Shown: piece by piece, positions 8,816 to 16,171 of the stretch
Layout: each line of letters begins with the position of its first letter
Position numbering within the stretch: the first letter of the stretch is position 1
NCBI RefSeq assembly: GCF_003367705.1
Contig: NZ_CP031425.1
Coordinates: 1,860,001-1,924,000 of the forward strand
Reading direction: 5' to 3'
Origin: Microbacterium foliorum
GTDB taxonomy: Bacteria > Actinomycetota > Actinomycetes > Actinomycetales > Microbacteriaceae
Length of the DNA: 64,000 nucleotides
Translations under genes and position numbers: made by a program
The notes under the pieces: model-generated
Databases searched by the model: none
Told to the model about the DNA's origin: nothing
What the model saw: only the letters and a program-made list of their open reading frames with translations

Positions 8816-9499
8816 TCACTCTCCCGCGGTCACGAGCCCTGACTCGTAGGCGAGGATCACGAGCTGTGCCCTGTCACTCGCGGCGACCTTCGTCATGATC
8901 CGGTTCACATGGGTTTTCGCGGTGTGCGGCGAGATCGTCAGGCGGGCGGCGATGTCCTGATTCGTGAGCCCCTCGGCGACGAGCTCGAGAACCTCGCGCT
9001 CCCGTGGCGTCAGCGGCGCCAGCGCAGCCTCCCACCGCTCCGAACGCAGCGCGCCGCCGCGACCTACCGCACGAGCGATCAGTGCTCGCGTCGCGGACGA
9101 CGAGAGCAGTGCCTCGCCTTGGTGCACGGTGCGCACGGCGCGGACGATCTCGTCGGGTTCGGCCCCCTTGCCGATGAATCCGCTCGCGCCCGCACGCAGT
9201 GCCGCGACGACGTTCTCGTCGTCCTCGAACGTCGTCAGCACGAGCACTCGGGGCCGGTGCGACGCGTCCGCGCTCGCGTCCGTGTTCGCACGGATCAGAG
9301 CCGTGGCGGCGATCCCGTCGAGCTCCGGCATCCTGATGTCCATCAGCACGACATCGGGCGCAGTCTCGATGGCTGCGCGCACCGCGGCGCGTCCGTCCGA
9401 CGCCTCGCCGACGACGAGAAGACCGCCGTCGACGAGGATGTCCCGTACTGCCAGCCGCACGAGAGGCTGGTCGTCGACGACGAGCACCGAGATCGTCAC
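8816..9499 (-). CDS. NarL/LuxR-family response regulator
   Basis: A 227-residue regulator with an N-terminal receiver domain (VLVVDDQPLVR; phosphoacceptor Asp54 in VLMDIRMP) and a C-terminal LuxR helix-turn-helix (LTPREREVLELVAEGLTNQD, then SPHTAKTHVNRIM). The GTG start at 9499 overlaps the stop of the histidine kinase gene as GTGA, giving coupled expression of the cognate pair. An in-frame extension to 9529 would lie inside the kinase gene. The target genes cannot be told from the sequence; neighbours are a YnfA-like protein and a secreted/anchored hydrolase. Confidence 0.93.
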   Translation of the reverse strand: MTISVLVVDDQPLVRLAVRDILVDGGLLVVGEASDGRAAVRAAIETAPDVVLMDIRMPELDGIAATALIRANTDASADASHRPRVLVLTTFEDDENVVAALRAGASGFIGKGAEPDEIVRAVRTVHQGEALLSSSATRALIARAVGRGGALRSERWEAALAPLTPREREVLELVAEGLTNQDIAARLTISPHTAKTHVNRIMTKVAASDRAQLVILAYESGLVTAGE

Positions 9500-10653
9500 G
9501 AGGTCGGGGCCGTCTCGGTCGGGATCCACGCCTCGAGCGAGAAGACCCCGCCGTCGCTGCCGACGTGCATGGTGCCTCCGACCGCGGTGAGGCGCTCCTG
9601 CAGACCGCGAAGCCCGTGTCCTGCCCGGAGAGGACTCGACGCGTCGTCCGCAGCCGGGTTCACGATCGTCAGGTGCACCGCTGCGCCCTCGGCACGCAGG
9701 GCGACGGTCGCCGTGCCGCCGCGACCGTGCTTGTGCGCGTTGGTGAGCGCCTCGTGGAGCACCAGGTACGCGACATGATCGCCGGCCGGCGACAGAGCGA
9801 ACCCGTGGTGAGGATCCCGCAGGTCGATGCGAAGTCCCGCCGCACGGAAGCCGGAGAGCAGCGTCTCGAGGTCTCCCAGCCCGCTCTGCGGGCGGGGCGC
9901 GCGCTCATCGGCGTCCGGCTCGGCACGCAGCAGGGTCATGAGTCCCCCGATGTCGGCGAGGACCGTCCGTGAGGCGTTGCGCACCGTCGCCAGAGCCTCC
10001 TGTGCACGCTCGGGCCGTGTCTCGAGAGACGTGGAGGCGACGCCTGCGTTCAGGCTGATCACCGCGATCTGATGTGCGACCACGTCGTGCAGGTCGCGGG
10101 CGATCCGCACCCTGTCTTCGGCGACCCGTCTGCGCGCCTCGTCGTCGCGGCTCCGCTCGGCCCGCTCTGCGCGTTCGATCATCGCCGCGACGAACTCCCG
10201 CCGCGACCGGGCCGTGTCCCCCAGGGCGCCACCCAGGACGATGATCAGGATGAACTGCAGCGCCGTCGCATCGAGGAGATCACCGCCGAGCGCCCAGGCG
10301 TCGGCGAGGAACGCGACCGCGACCGATATGCCGAGGGAGAGCAGCCCGATGCGTCGCCCGAGGCGATCGACCACCGCGAAGCAGGCGATCGCGACGGCGA
10401 GGAGCGCGCTGGGAGAGATCGACCCTGACGCGGCGACGGCGACGACGCACGCCAGGCTGACGACCAGAGCGGTGATCGGCCACCTGCCCCGGAAGGGCAT
10501 GATCAGAGCCGGAGCGAGGGCAGGGATCAGCAGCATCCCCTCGGCCCGGAAGGTCTCGTCGGGAAACGGCAGCACGGCGAAGAACACGATCAGCGCGACG
10601 GCGAGGAGATCGGACATCCCGAACCCGTCACGGCGGGCACGGGTGGTCGGCAT
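9496..10653 (-). CDS. Sensor histidine kinase (HisKA_3 type)
   Basis: A 385-residue membrane sensor kinase. About five hydrophobic segments lie between residues 15 and 145, followed by a short coiled linker and the dimerisation/phosphoacceptor helix with His189 in IARDLHDVVAHQIAV. The ATPase domain shows the N-box EALTNAHKHG (Asn305) and the G-box GHGLRGLQERL. This is the NarX/DesK-like class that pairs with LuxR-type regulators, and the downstream overlapping gene is such a regulator. There is no obvious extracellular sensor domain, so the signal may be membrane-derived. Start ATG at 10653; a second in-frame ATG 12 codons later is possible. Confidence 0.9.
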   Translation of the reverse strand: MPTTRARRDGFGMSDLLAVALIVFFAVLPFPDETFRAEGMLLIPALAPALIMPFRGRWPITALVVSLACVVAVAASGSISPSALLAVAIACFAVVDRLGRRIGLLSLGISVAVAFLADAWALGGDLLDATALQFILIIVLGGALGDTARSRREFVAAMIERAERAERSRDDEARRRVAEDRVRIARDLHDVVAHQIAVISLNAGVASTSLETRPERAQEALATVRNASRTVLADIGGLMTLLRAEPDADERAPRPQSGLGDLETLLSGFRAAGLRIDLRDPHHGFALSPAGDHVAYLVLHEALTNAHKHGRGGTATVALRAEGAAVHLTIVNPAADDASSPLRAGHGLRGLQERLTAVGGTMHVGSDGGVFSLEAWIPTETAPTS

Positions 10654-10832
10654 ACATCCAGTATTTCGTGTGTGCGCCCGCCGCGGATCCGCCCGGCGGA
10701 TGACTTCCGCGTACTGCGAACGCGGTACCGAGGTGTCCACGGCGGGCTGACGCGCCGGTGGAGCTCCTGCTCCAGGCTGGGAGGACAGTCGCGCACCACC
10801 CCTTCGACCCCGTGCGCGCCGGGAAGGCCATC

Positions 10833-11783
10833 GTGCGCACGTCTCTCAGAAGAGCCCTCATCGTCGCCGGGTCCGTCGGCACCCTGCTGGCGGTCGGACT
10901 GACGACCACCACCGTGGTGAACGCCGTGTCGACCGAGACGGAGAAGGACCGGATAGAGACGTACGGTCGAACCGTGAGCGTCGAGGGACGGTCGATGAAC
11001 GTGGCCGTCAGCGGCGAGGGCGATCAGGACGTCGTCCTGCTCCCCGGCTTCGGCACCGCCTCGCCGGCCCTCGACTTCGAGCCTCTGGTTGCAGAACTCG
11101 CGCAGGACCACCGCGTCATCGTCGTGGAGCCGTTCGGCTACGGCCTGAGCGACGGCACCGAACGCGCGAGGACGACCGACAACATCGTGGACGAGATCCA
11201 CGAGGCGCTGCAGGTGCTCGAGGTCGACCGCTACGTGGTGATGGGGCACTCGATCGCGGGCCTGTACGCGATCGAATACGCGAACCGGTACGCCGACGAG
11301 GTGACGGCATTCGTCGGGATCGACAGCAGCGTGCCGGGCCAGCCGAACATGGACACGGTCTTCCCCACCGGTCTGCTGGCCGCGGCCAAGAATCTCGGCC
11401 TGATCCGCCTGGTCGCGCACGCGTCCGGCGACGGTCTCGACGGGCTCGACTACGACGACGACGCGCGCGAACAGATGTCGCTGCTCAGCAACCGGAACTC
11501 GCTCACCCCCACCTACCTCGACGAGATGAACCGCATCAGGACCAACTTCGCGGATGCCGCGGGCACCGGCTTTCCCGTCGCGCTCCCCGTCCTGCTGTTC
11601 GTGGTCGCCGACAATGCCGGCAATCCGGACTGGATCGACCTCCACGAGAGTCAGGCAGCGGAGGTCGACGACGGAACCGTGATCCCCCTCGACGGCGAGC
11701 ACTATCTTCATCACACGCACGCCCCCGAGATCGCCGACGATTTCCGTCTGTGGGAGGCCGATCGTCGGCTCCTCGTCGACTGA
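10833..11783 (+). CDS. Membrane-anchored alpha/beta hydrolase
   Basis: A 316-residue protein with an N-terminal basic segment and hydrophobic stretch (residues 6-31) that looks like a signal anchor, then an alpha/beta-hydrolase fold. The nucleophile is Ser140 in GHSIAG; VVEPFGYGLSDG is the strand-4 turn and a C-terminal GEHYLHHTH (about 288-296) supplies the catalytic histidine. The GTG at 10833 has GGGAAGG correctly spaced and places the signal-like segment at the N-terminus; an upstream GTG at 10758 gives a longer, less typical N-terminus. Substrate unknown. Divergent from the histidine kinase gene. Confidence 0.8.
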   Translation: MRTSLRRALIVAGSVGTLLAVGLTTTTVVNAVSTETEKDRIETYGRTVSVEGRSMNVAVSGEGDQDVVLLPGFGTASPALDFEPLVAELAQDHRVIVVEPFGYGLSDGTERARTTDNIVDEIHEALQVLEVDRYVVMGHSIAGLYAIEYANRYADEVTAFVGIDSSVPGQPNMDTVFPTGLLAAAKNLGLIRLVAHASGDGLDGLDYDDDAREQMSLLSNRNSLTPTYLDEMNRIRTNFADAAGTGFPVALPVLLFVVADNAGNPDWIDLHESQAAEVDDGTVIPLDGEHYLHHTHAPEIADDFRLWEADRRLLVD

Positions 11784-11832
11784 CCCGCTGCGACGCGCCC
11801 CGGCGAACAGCGGGCCCTCGGACGCGCCGGGG

Positions 11833-11838
11833 TAGCGT
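11833..11838 (+). promoter_or_regulatory. Leaderless -10 element (TAGCGT)
   Basis: TAGCGT ends exactly six bases before the ATG of the DoxX-like gene and no Shine-Dalgarno is present, so transcription probably begins at or next to the start codon. Confidence 0.45.
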
Positions 11839-11844
11839 GAGCGG

Positions 11845-12264
11845 ATGATCAGAGCACTGGCGCGTTGGATCCTCGCACTCGCCCTGGGGGCGATCGGCAT
11901 CGTCCACTTCGTGAGCACCCGAGGTTTCCGGGTCGTCGTCCCGGACTGGGCCACGAAGGCCACCCGCCTCGACAAGGACGCGATCGTGATCGCCTCCGGC
12001 GCCGCCGAGGTGGCCCTCGCGGTCGGGCTCCTCGCGCTGCCGAAGGAGAGACGACGCATCGGCGTCGCGACGGCCGCGTTCTTCGTCGCCGTCCTGCCCG
12101 GGAACGTGCACCAGTGGCGCACCCACCGTTCGACCCCCGGTCTCGATACCGAGGCGCGACGCTTCGGCCGACTGTTCTTCCAGCCGCTGCTGGTGCTCTG
12201 GGCACTGTGGGCGACTGCTCCCGATCCTGTTCCTGCTGTTCGCCCGTGGCGTCGTAGTCGCTGA
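11845..12264 (+). CDS. DoxX-like small membrane protein
   Basis: A 139-residue protein with four hydrophobic segments. The pattern ALGAIGIVHFV near 14-24, an acidic/basic loop, SGAAEVALAVGLLALP (about 51-66) and FFVAVLPGNVHQWR resemble the DoxX/DUF4149-like superfamily of four-helix membrane proteins. Members are linked to quinone or thiol redox chemistry in some organisms, but no activity can be inferred here. Single gene in a plus-strand run followed 57 bases later by the photolyase gene. Confidence 0.7.
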   Translation: MIRALARWILALALGAIGIVHFVSTRGFRVVVPDWATKATRLDKDAIVIASGAAEVALAVGLLALPKERRRIGVATAAFFVAVLPGNVHQWRTHRSTPGLDTEARRFGRLFFQPLLVLWALWATAPDPVPAVRPWRRSR

Positions 12265-12309
12265 GGCGCGCGGCACGCAACCCCTGCCCGCCGATTCCGT
12301 CGCGCGGGC

Positions 12310-12315
12310 GAGAAT
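12310..12315 (+). promoter_or_regulatory. Leaderless -10 element (GAGAAT) before phr
   Basis: GAGAAT ends six bases before the photolyase ATG; the intervening GGAGCC is too close to act as a good ribosome site, so a leaderless mRNA is likely. Confidence 0.4.
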
Positions 12316-12321
12316 GGAGCC

Positions 12322-13671
12322 ATGTCCTCCCCCTCGATCGTGTGGCTCCGTGACGACCTCCGCCTCGCCGACAACCCGGCGCTGCGCGCAGCCATCGACC
12401 GTGACGAGCCGATCGTCGTGCTCTACGTCCTCGACGAGGAGTCGCCCGGGATCCGGCCGTTCGGCGGCGCTGCGCGCTGGTGGCTGCACCATTCGCTCGC
12501 CTCGCTGAGCGGTCGCCTGCACGACCTCGGGGCGACGTTGACGCTGCGGCGTGGGCCCGCCGAGCGCGTCGTCCGCGAGGCCGTGGCGGACACCGGGGCG
12601 AGCGCGGTGTTCTGGAACCGCCGGTACGGCGGAGCCGAGCGCGACATCGACGCTGCGCTGAAGACGTCCCTCCGTGATGACGGGCTCGAGATCGCCTCCT
12701 TCGCCGGTTCCCTGCTGCACGAGCCCTGGACGGTGAAGACCGGGAGCGGCACCCACTTCTCGGTCTTCACCCCCTTCTGGCGAGCATGCCTCGCCCTCCC
12801 CGCACCCCGCGCACCGCTGCCCGCGCCGCGAAGCCTGAACGGGCTGTCGCCAGGGCCCGCCTCCGACGATCTCGACGACTGGGATCTCCTGCCGACCCGA
12901 CCGGACTGGGCGGGCGGCCTGCGCGACACGTGGGAGCCCGGCGAGCCCGCCGCTCGGGCCCGCCTGAGGTCGTTCCTCCACGACGACATCGGCACGTACG
13001 ACCGCGCGAGGGACGAGCCGTCCGCCGGTGCCACCTCACTGCTCTCACCGCGACTGCGCTGGGGCGAGCTGAGCCCGTTCACCGTCTGGCACGAGGCCGT
13101 CGATGCGCACGGTGCCGCAGGGTTCCTCTCTGAACTGGGATGGCGGGAGTTCGCGTGGCACACCGTGTTCCACTCCCCCGATCTGGCCACCGTGAACCTC
13201 CGCCGCCAGTTCGACGCGTTCCCCTGGCCGCCCCTCGACCCTGCTCAGCTCGCTGCGTGGCAGCGCGGCGCCACCGGCATCCCGCTGGTCGATGCGGGCA
13301 TGCGCGAACTGTGGCATACCGGCTTCATGCACAACCGCGTGCGCATGGTCACCGCGTCATTCCTGGTCAAGAACCTGCTGATCGACTGGCGGCGCGGCGA
13401 GGAGTGGTTCTGGGACACTCTCGTCGACGCCGACGGCGCGAGCAATCCTTTCAACTGGCAATGGGTCGCCGGGTCCGGGGCCGATGCGGCGCCGTACTTC
13501 CGGGTGTTCAACCCCGACCTCCAGGCCAAGAAGTTCGATCCGCACGGTCTTTACATCTCGGAGTGGGCAGCGGATGCTCCGACCGAGCCGATCGTCGATC
13601 TCGCGGCGACGCGCAAGGCGGCGCTCGCGGCCTACGACGTCGTCAAGCGTTCCTCGCCCGCCCCGAGCTGA
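12322..13671 (+). CDS. phr: Deoxyribodipyrimidine photolyase
   Basis: A 449-residue blue-light-dependent DNA repair flavoprotein of the class I CPD photolyase group. The N-terminal Rossmann-like antenna domain begins SIVWLRDDLRLADNPAL. The FAD-binding C-terminal domain shows SELGWREFAWH, the lesion/FAD-contact segment VDAGMRELWHTGFMHNR, ASFLVKNLLIDWR and SNPFNWQWVAGSGADAAPYF. All are standard for active photolyases. It sits alone after the DoxX-like gene. Cryptochrome-like sensing is possible but the tryptophan-rich core fits repair. Confidence 0.95.
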   Translation: MSSPSIVWLRDDLRLADNPALRAAIDRDEPIVVLYVLDEESPGIRPFGGAARWWLHHSLASLSGRLHDLGATLTLRRGPAERVVREAVADTGASAVFWNRRYGGAERDIDAALKTSLRDDGLEIASFAGSLLHEPWTVKTGSGTHFSVFTPFWRACLALPAPRAPLPAPRSLNGLSPGPASDDLDDWDLLPTRPDWAGGLRDTWEPGEPAARARLRSFLHDDIGTYDRARDEPSAGATSLLSPRLRWGELSPFTVWHEAVDAHGAAGFLSELGWREFAWHTVFHSPDLATVNLRRQFDAFPWPPLDPAQLAAWQRGATGIPLVDAGMRELWHTGFMHNRVRMVTASFLVKNLLIDWRRGEEWFWDTLVDADGASNPFNWQWVAGSGADAAPYFRVFNPDLQAKKFDPHGLYISEWAADAPTEPIVDLAATRKAALAAYDVVKRSSPAPS

Positions 13672-13722
13672 GGCGGGTCACCCCACCGGTCTGGCAGCGT
13701 TCTCGCGGGGCGGGCAGCGCGA

Positions 13723-13728
13723 TACGGT
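13723..13728 (+). promoter_or_regulatory. Leaderless -10 element (TACGGT)
   Basis: TACGGT ends six bases before the ATG of the small membrane protein gene, with no Shine-Dalgarno sequence. Confidence 0.4.
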
Positions 13729-13734
13729 CGGTCC

Positions 13735-13929
13735 ATGAACTTCCCCGCGCATTTCGCCCTGTCATCTCTCCTCGGTATCGCGATCTGGCTGATCTTTCTG
13801 CTCGTCGGATTGCTGCTCGCGTACCTGGTGATCCGCTTCGGTGTCTTCCACGGCCTGAGGGCGCACACACGGTGGATCGATGAGGGCAAAGACCGACGTC
13901 GGGACACGCACGAGCCCTACAACTCCTGA
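13735..13929 (+). CDS. Small single-pass membrane protein, hypothetical
   Basis: A 64-residue ORF with one strong hydrophobic helix (about residues 10-37, LLGIAIWLIFLLVGLLLAYL) followed by a charged tail (WIDEGKDRRRD). The composition is that of a real membrane miniprotein and the start has the TANNNT-6-ATG arrangement seen at neighbours. I recognise no family. It is the last gene before the odd-composition patch at 14155. Confidence 0.6.
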   Translation: MNFPAHFALSSLLGIAIWLIFLLVGLLLAYLVIRFGVFHGLRAHTRWIDEGKDRRRDTHEPYNS

Positions 13930-14142
13930 GCCGGGCTCCGGAAAGTCGGAGGGTTGTACATCGAGATCGATTGTGTGAAGTTGCTGACACGAGGCTTCGC
14001 AAGACACCTCGTCGAGCCTGCAACCCGGTGAGACGTCGAGGTTCGCGCGGTGCGCCTCCCCCTTGGAATGCCAGGCACGGTGAAACGCCACGAACGACAT
14101 CAGACGACCGAGGCACGGACCGTGTGAAGCTCACTCGTTGGC

Positions 14143-14148
14143 TAATGT
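14143..14148 (+). promoter_or_regulatory. Leaderless -10 element (TAATGT)
   Basis: TAATGT ends six bases before the ATG of the unknown gene at 14155, a good -10 hexamer with the leaderless spacing used by other genes in this window. Confidence 0.45.
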
Positions 14149-14154
14149 TCGAGG

Positions 14155-14943
14155 ATGGATGATCGTCCGAAACCGTTGACAGCATTCGCCGCCGCCGTCT
14201 CTCGGTACATTGGCGCGGCGTTTGGTGGCGCGGTTTCTGCCTCGACCGGCGACCCGGTTGTCGGAGCGATGCTCGGCGAAGTGATGGGCCAGGCCGCGAC
14301 AGACTTCGCGAACCGTGCCCTCAGCACTCGGGAGGAAGCGCGTGTATCGACGGTACTCGACCTTGCCGCCGAAGAGATCAGCAGAAGGCTCCGCGACGGA
14401 GAATCCTTCCGGGACGACGGGTTCTTCGACCCAGGAAGCCAGGACGCTGACGAAGTGCTAGAGGGCGTCTTGCGAGCCGCCCAAGCCGAGCATCAGCAGA
14501 AGAAGTTACCGCACCTCGCGCGAGTTTTTGCGAACATCGCGTTTGATCCACCTCTCAGCGCAGAGGTGGCGAATCTCGTGATCCGGCAGGCTGAATCGAT
14601 CTCGTGGCTTGAGATGTGTCTGGTGTCGCTGATCTCTCGGCCGGAGGAGTTTCCACTGCCGGCGGCGGGACTCAAGAATGACGGCTCCACGTGGAACGAC
14701 TGGGCAGTCACAGATAGCTTCAACTCGATGATCGGGGATGGAGGATTGCTGTACTACCCACCTCGTCATCCAGAACGGTCCTTGCCTGGTTTTGACATGC
14801 GCTTGAGCTCTGTCAAGCTCAGCTCGCGAGGCACCCTCCTCGCGGGGCTGATGGATCTCGAAACTATCGAACGATCGGAGATCGCCGCCCCCTATGAGGT
14901 GTTGGTCAGGTTCGCGACCGAGTTCGAGGATGAGGGTGCGTAG
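14155..14943 (+). CDS. Unknown accessory protein, possible horizontally acquired single gene
   Basis: A 262-residue protein I do not recognise. The N-terminus (13-45) is a small-residue Gly/Ala region, GAAFGGAVSASTGDPVVGAM, that could be a membrane-active or packed helical segment. It is followed by a helical region with RDDGFFD (about 82-88), an EVLEGVLRAAQAEHQQKKLP helix and NLVIRQAESISWLEMCLVSL, then a C-terminal mixed region. The layout (regulated helical bundle, 'RdDgFF', 'E..kK.pyL', 'LS..ql.l') recalls uncharacterised proteins I associate with accessory and anti-phage regions, but that is impression, not homology. Codons contain far more A/T (GAA, TTA, TTT, GTA, CTA) than any neighbour. 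It lies immediately next to a tRNA cluster, a classic insertion site. Confidence 0.75.
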   Translation: MDDRPKPLTAFAAAVSRYIGAAFGGAVSASTGDPVVGAMLGEVMGQAATDFANRALSTREEARVSTVLDLAAEEISRRLRDGESFRDDGFFDPGSQDADEVLEGVLRAAQAEHQQKKLPHLARVFANIAFDPPLSAEVANLVIRQAESISWLEMCLVSLISRPEEFPLPAAGLKNDGSTWNDWAVTDSFNSMIGDGGLLYYPPRHPERSLPGFDMRLSSVKLSSRGTLLAGLMDLETIERSEIAAPYEVLVRFATEFEDEGA

Positions 14944-15022
14944 ACACGACGGTGGCGCCCGAGGCATTGATCACGCGCGACAGGATGCACATGATGGTGA
15001 TGATGTCGATCTCGCGTGCCAT
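14906..15022 (-). CDS. Short ORF, possible 5' remnant of a disrupted gene
   Basis: A minus-strand ORF of 38 codons begins at an ATG (15020-15022) with a strong AGGGAGA ribosome site nine bases upstream. Its first 27 residues, MAREIDIITIMCILSRVINA and on, look like a genuine folded start, but the last eleven (STHPHPRTRSRT) are simply antisense to the end of the unknown gene at 14155. This suggests either a tiny gene or the surviving 5' end of a gene cut when the 14155 gene was inserted. Confidence 0.35.
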   Translation of the reverse strand: MAREIDIITIMCILSRVINASGATVVSTHPHPRTRSRT

Positions 15023-15056
15023 GCCTAGAATCTCCCTGGAATGGCCCGTAGATACG

Positions 15057-15083
15057 AAAAACCCCCGGTGAACCGGGGGTTTT
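15057..15083 (-). terminator. Intrinsic terminator of the tRNA Gly-Cys-Val unit
   Basis: The hairpin ACCCCCGGT / ACCGGGGGT (15061-15080), followed on the minus strand by a T-tract (plus-strand A-run 15057-15060), lies just past the 3' end of tRNA-Val. T residues also follow on the plus strand, so it may stop transcription from the gene at 14155 too. Confidence 0.85.
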
Positions 15084-15088
15084 GTCTG

Positions 15089-15160
15089 TGCGCGATACTG
15101 GGATCGAACCAGTGACCTCTTCCGTGTCAGGGAAGCGCGCTACCGCTGCGCCAATCGCGC
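15089..15160 (-). tRNA. tRNA-Val (GAC)
   Basis: A 72-base cloverleaf on the minus strand. The acceptor stem GCGCGAT pairs with ATCGCGC and discriminator A follows. The anticodon arm CTTCC-CTGACAC-GGAAG places GAC at 34-36, and the T-loop is GTTCGATC. The CCA end is not encoded. Last gene of the Gly-Cys-Val unit. Confidence 0.95.
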
Positions 15161-15185
15161 CCATGTGGGCTATTCAGTTTGTGAG

Positions 15186-15256
15186 AGGTGGCGACGGGAT
15201 TCGAACCCGTGTAAACGGCTTTGCAGGCCGGTGCCTAGCCGCTCGGCCACGCCACC
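15186..15256 (-). tRNA. tRNA-Cys (GCA)
   Basis: A 71-base cloverleaf with acceptor GGTGGCG / CGCCACC, discriminator U as required for Cys identity, an anticodon loop CTGCAAA (GCA) and T-loop GTTCGAATC. Middle gene of the minus-strand tRNA unit. Confidence 0.95.
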
Positions 15257-15309
15257 GTGTGGATTGACCCCACGTGCGGAAGGCCCTCCGAAGAAGGCCC
15301 CTGCACTTG

Positions 15310-15382
15310 AGCGGATGACGAGACTCGAACTCGCGACCCCAACCTTGGCAAGGTTGTGCGCTACCAACTGCGCTACATCCGC
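15310..15382 (-). tRNA. tRNA-Gly (GCC)
   Basis: A 73-base cloverleaf with acceptor GCGGATG paired to the 3' CATCCGC, discriminator U, anticodon arm AACCT-TGCCAA-GGTT region giving GCC, and T-loop GTTCGAGTC. First gene of the minus-strand tRNA unit, 35 bases downstream of a strong promoter. Confidence 0.95.
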
Positions 15383-15416
15383 GTTGTTCCCGGTTGTTGT
15401 CCCGGGCACTTATGAA

Positions 15417-15444
15417 ACATTAGCCGATGATCGACCGCTGTCAA
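15417..15444 (-). promoter_or_regulatory. Housekeeping promoter of the tRNA Gly-Cys-Val unit
   Basis: On the minus strand a perfect -35 TTGACA (plus 15439-15444) is separated by 16 bases from TAATGT (plus 15417-15422), a good -10. Transcription would start about 27 bases before tRNA-Gly. It is the clearest sigma-A promoter in the window. Confidence 0.8.
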
Positions 15445-15534
15445 AACCGGGAGCGAATCTCGCGCGTGTCCGCTGCGGTGGTGCGCGACGGCTCCGAGCG
15501 TCCGGTAGTATCGGTTGACGTACCCCTCGGGTAT

Positions 15535-15607
15535 GGGCGATTGGCGCAGTTGGTAGCGCGCTTCCTTCACACGGAAGAGGTCATCGGTTCGAGTCCGGTA
15601 TCGCCCA
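15535..15607 (+). tRNA. tRNA-Val (CAC)
   Basis: A 73-base cloverleaf: acceptor GGGCGAT / ATCGCCC, discriminator A, anticodon loop TTCACAC (CAC), T-loop GTTCGAGTC. CCA is not encoded. Divergent from the Gly-Cys-Val unit; TAGTAT at 15507-15512 is a possible -10. Confidence 0.95.
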
Positions 15608-15614
15608 CAGACAG

Positions 15615-15647
15615 GCCCCGCACATCCCACGATGTGCGGGGCTTTTT
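15615..15647 (+). terminator. Intrinsic terminator of tRNA-Val (CAC)
   Basis: An 11-bp stem GCCCCGCACAT / ATGTGCGGGGC is followed directly by TTTTT, eight bases after the tRNA 3' end. Confidence 0.9.
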
Positions 15648-15678
15648 CCGTCGGTCGGGGGTCTCCCTCCGGGCTTGT

Positions 15679-15684
15679 TAGCCT
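15679..15684 (+). promoter_or_regulatory. Leaderless -10 element (TAGCCT)
   Basis: TAGCCT ends six bases before the GTG of the gene at 15691. Confidence 0.5.
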
Positions 15685-15690
15685 GGCCGG

Positions 15691-16143
15691 GTGACCACAC
15701 TGCTCGACGACTTCCTCTCCGGCGATCGCAGCCGTGTGATCCACGCCCTCTGGCAGACGATCGGTTCTCGGGACCCCGGAGAACTCGATCCCCTGGTCGC
15801 TGCCCTGCCCAGGATCAGAAGACAGACGACTGCGCTCGATCTGGGCGGCATGATCTACTCCAACAACGCGCACCTCGAGCACGCGTTCACGAAGATCGAG
15901 CAGTATCGCGACGGGAAGTGCTGGTGCGCCGCGTACCCGGGCATCCTCACGAACGACCCGCGCAAGGAGGAGGCCGCCGGCCACATCGTGATCCGGTCGA
16001 CGAGCGAACCGGGCTGGTCGATGACCTATGACTGCGAGTGCACGGTCTGCGGGCAGGAGTTCGACGTCGAGCAGGGCGACCACCACTTCACCTGGTGGAA
16101 CTGGGTGCCCCGCGGGCGCAAGCGGCGCCGCGGCGAGGTCTGA
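15691..16143 (+). CDS. Hypothetical protein with C-terminal CxxC
   Basis: A 150-residue protein of unknown family. It has a helical N-terminus (MTTLLDDFLSGDRSRVIHAL), a central SNNAHLEHAFTKIEQYRDGK, a Cys-x-Cys pair in CWCAAYPG and a C-terminal CECTVCGQEFDVEQGDHHFT resembling a zinc knuckle or short treble clef. The end is strongly basic (RGRKRRR), consistent with nucleic acid contact. Start is GTG with a leaderless arrangement. It is 28 bases upstream of the GIY-YIG gene, which also carries zinc cysteines; a joint role is possible but unproven. Confidence 0.7.
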   Translation: MTTLLDDFLSGDRSRVIHALWQTIGSRDPGELDPLVAALPRIRRQTTALDLGGMIYSNNAHLEHAFTKIEQYRDGKCWCAAYPGILTNDPRKEEAAGHIVIRSTSEPGWSMTYDCECTVCGQEFDVEQGDHHFTWWNWVPRGRKRRRGEV

Positions 16144-16159
16144 CGTCGGCAGCCGCGGG

Positions 16160-16165
16160 TAGAGT
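16160..16165 (+). promoter_or_regulatory. Leaderless -10 element (TAGAGT)
   Basis: TAGAGT ends six bases before the GTG of the GIY-YIG gene. Confidence 0.5.
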
Positions 16166-16171
16166 CCCGAC

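Noticed and set aside
13930..15534. Integrase-type att repeats of the tRNA 3' ends flanking the foreign gene
   Set aside because: I found no direct repeat of any of the four tRNA 3' ends in the interval and no integrase gene.
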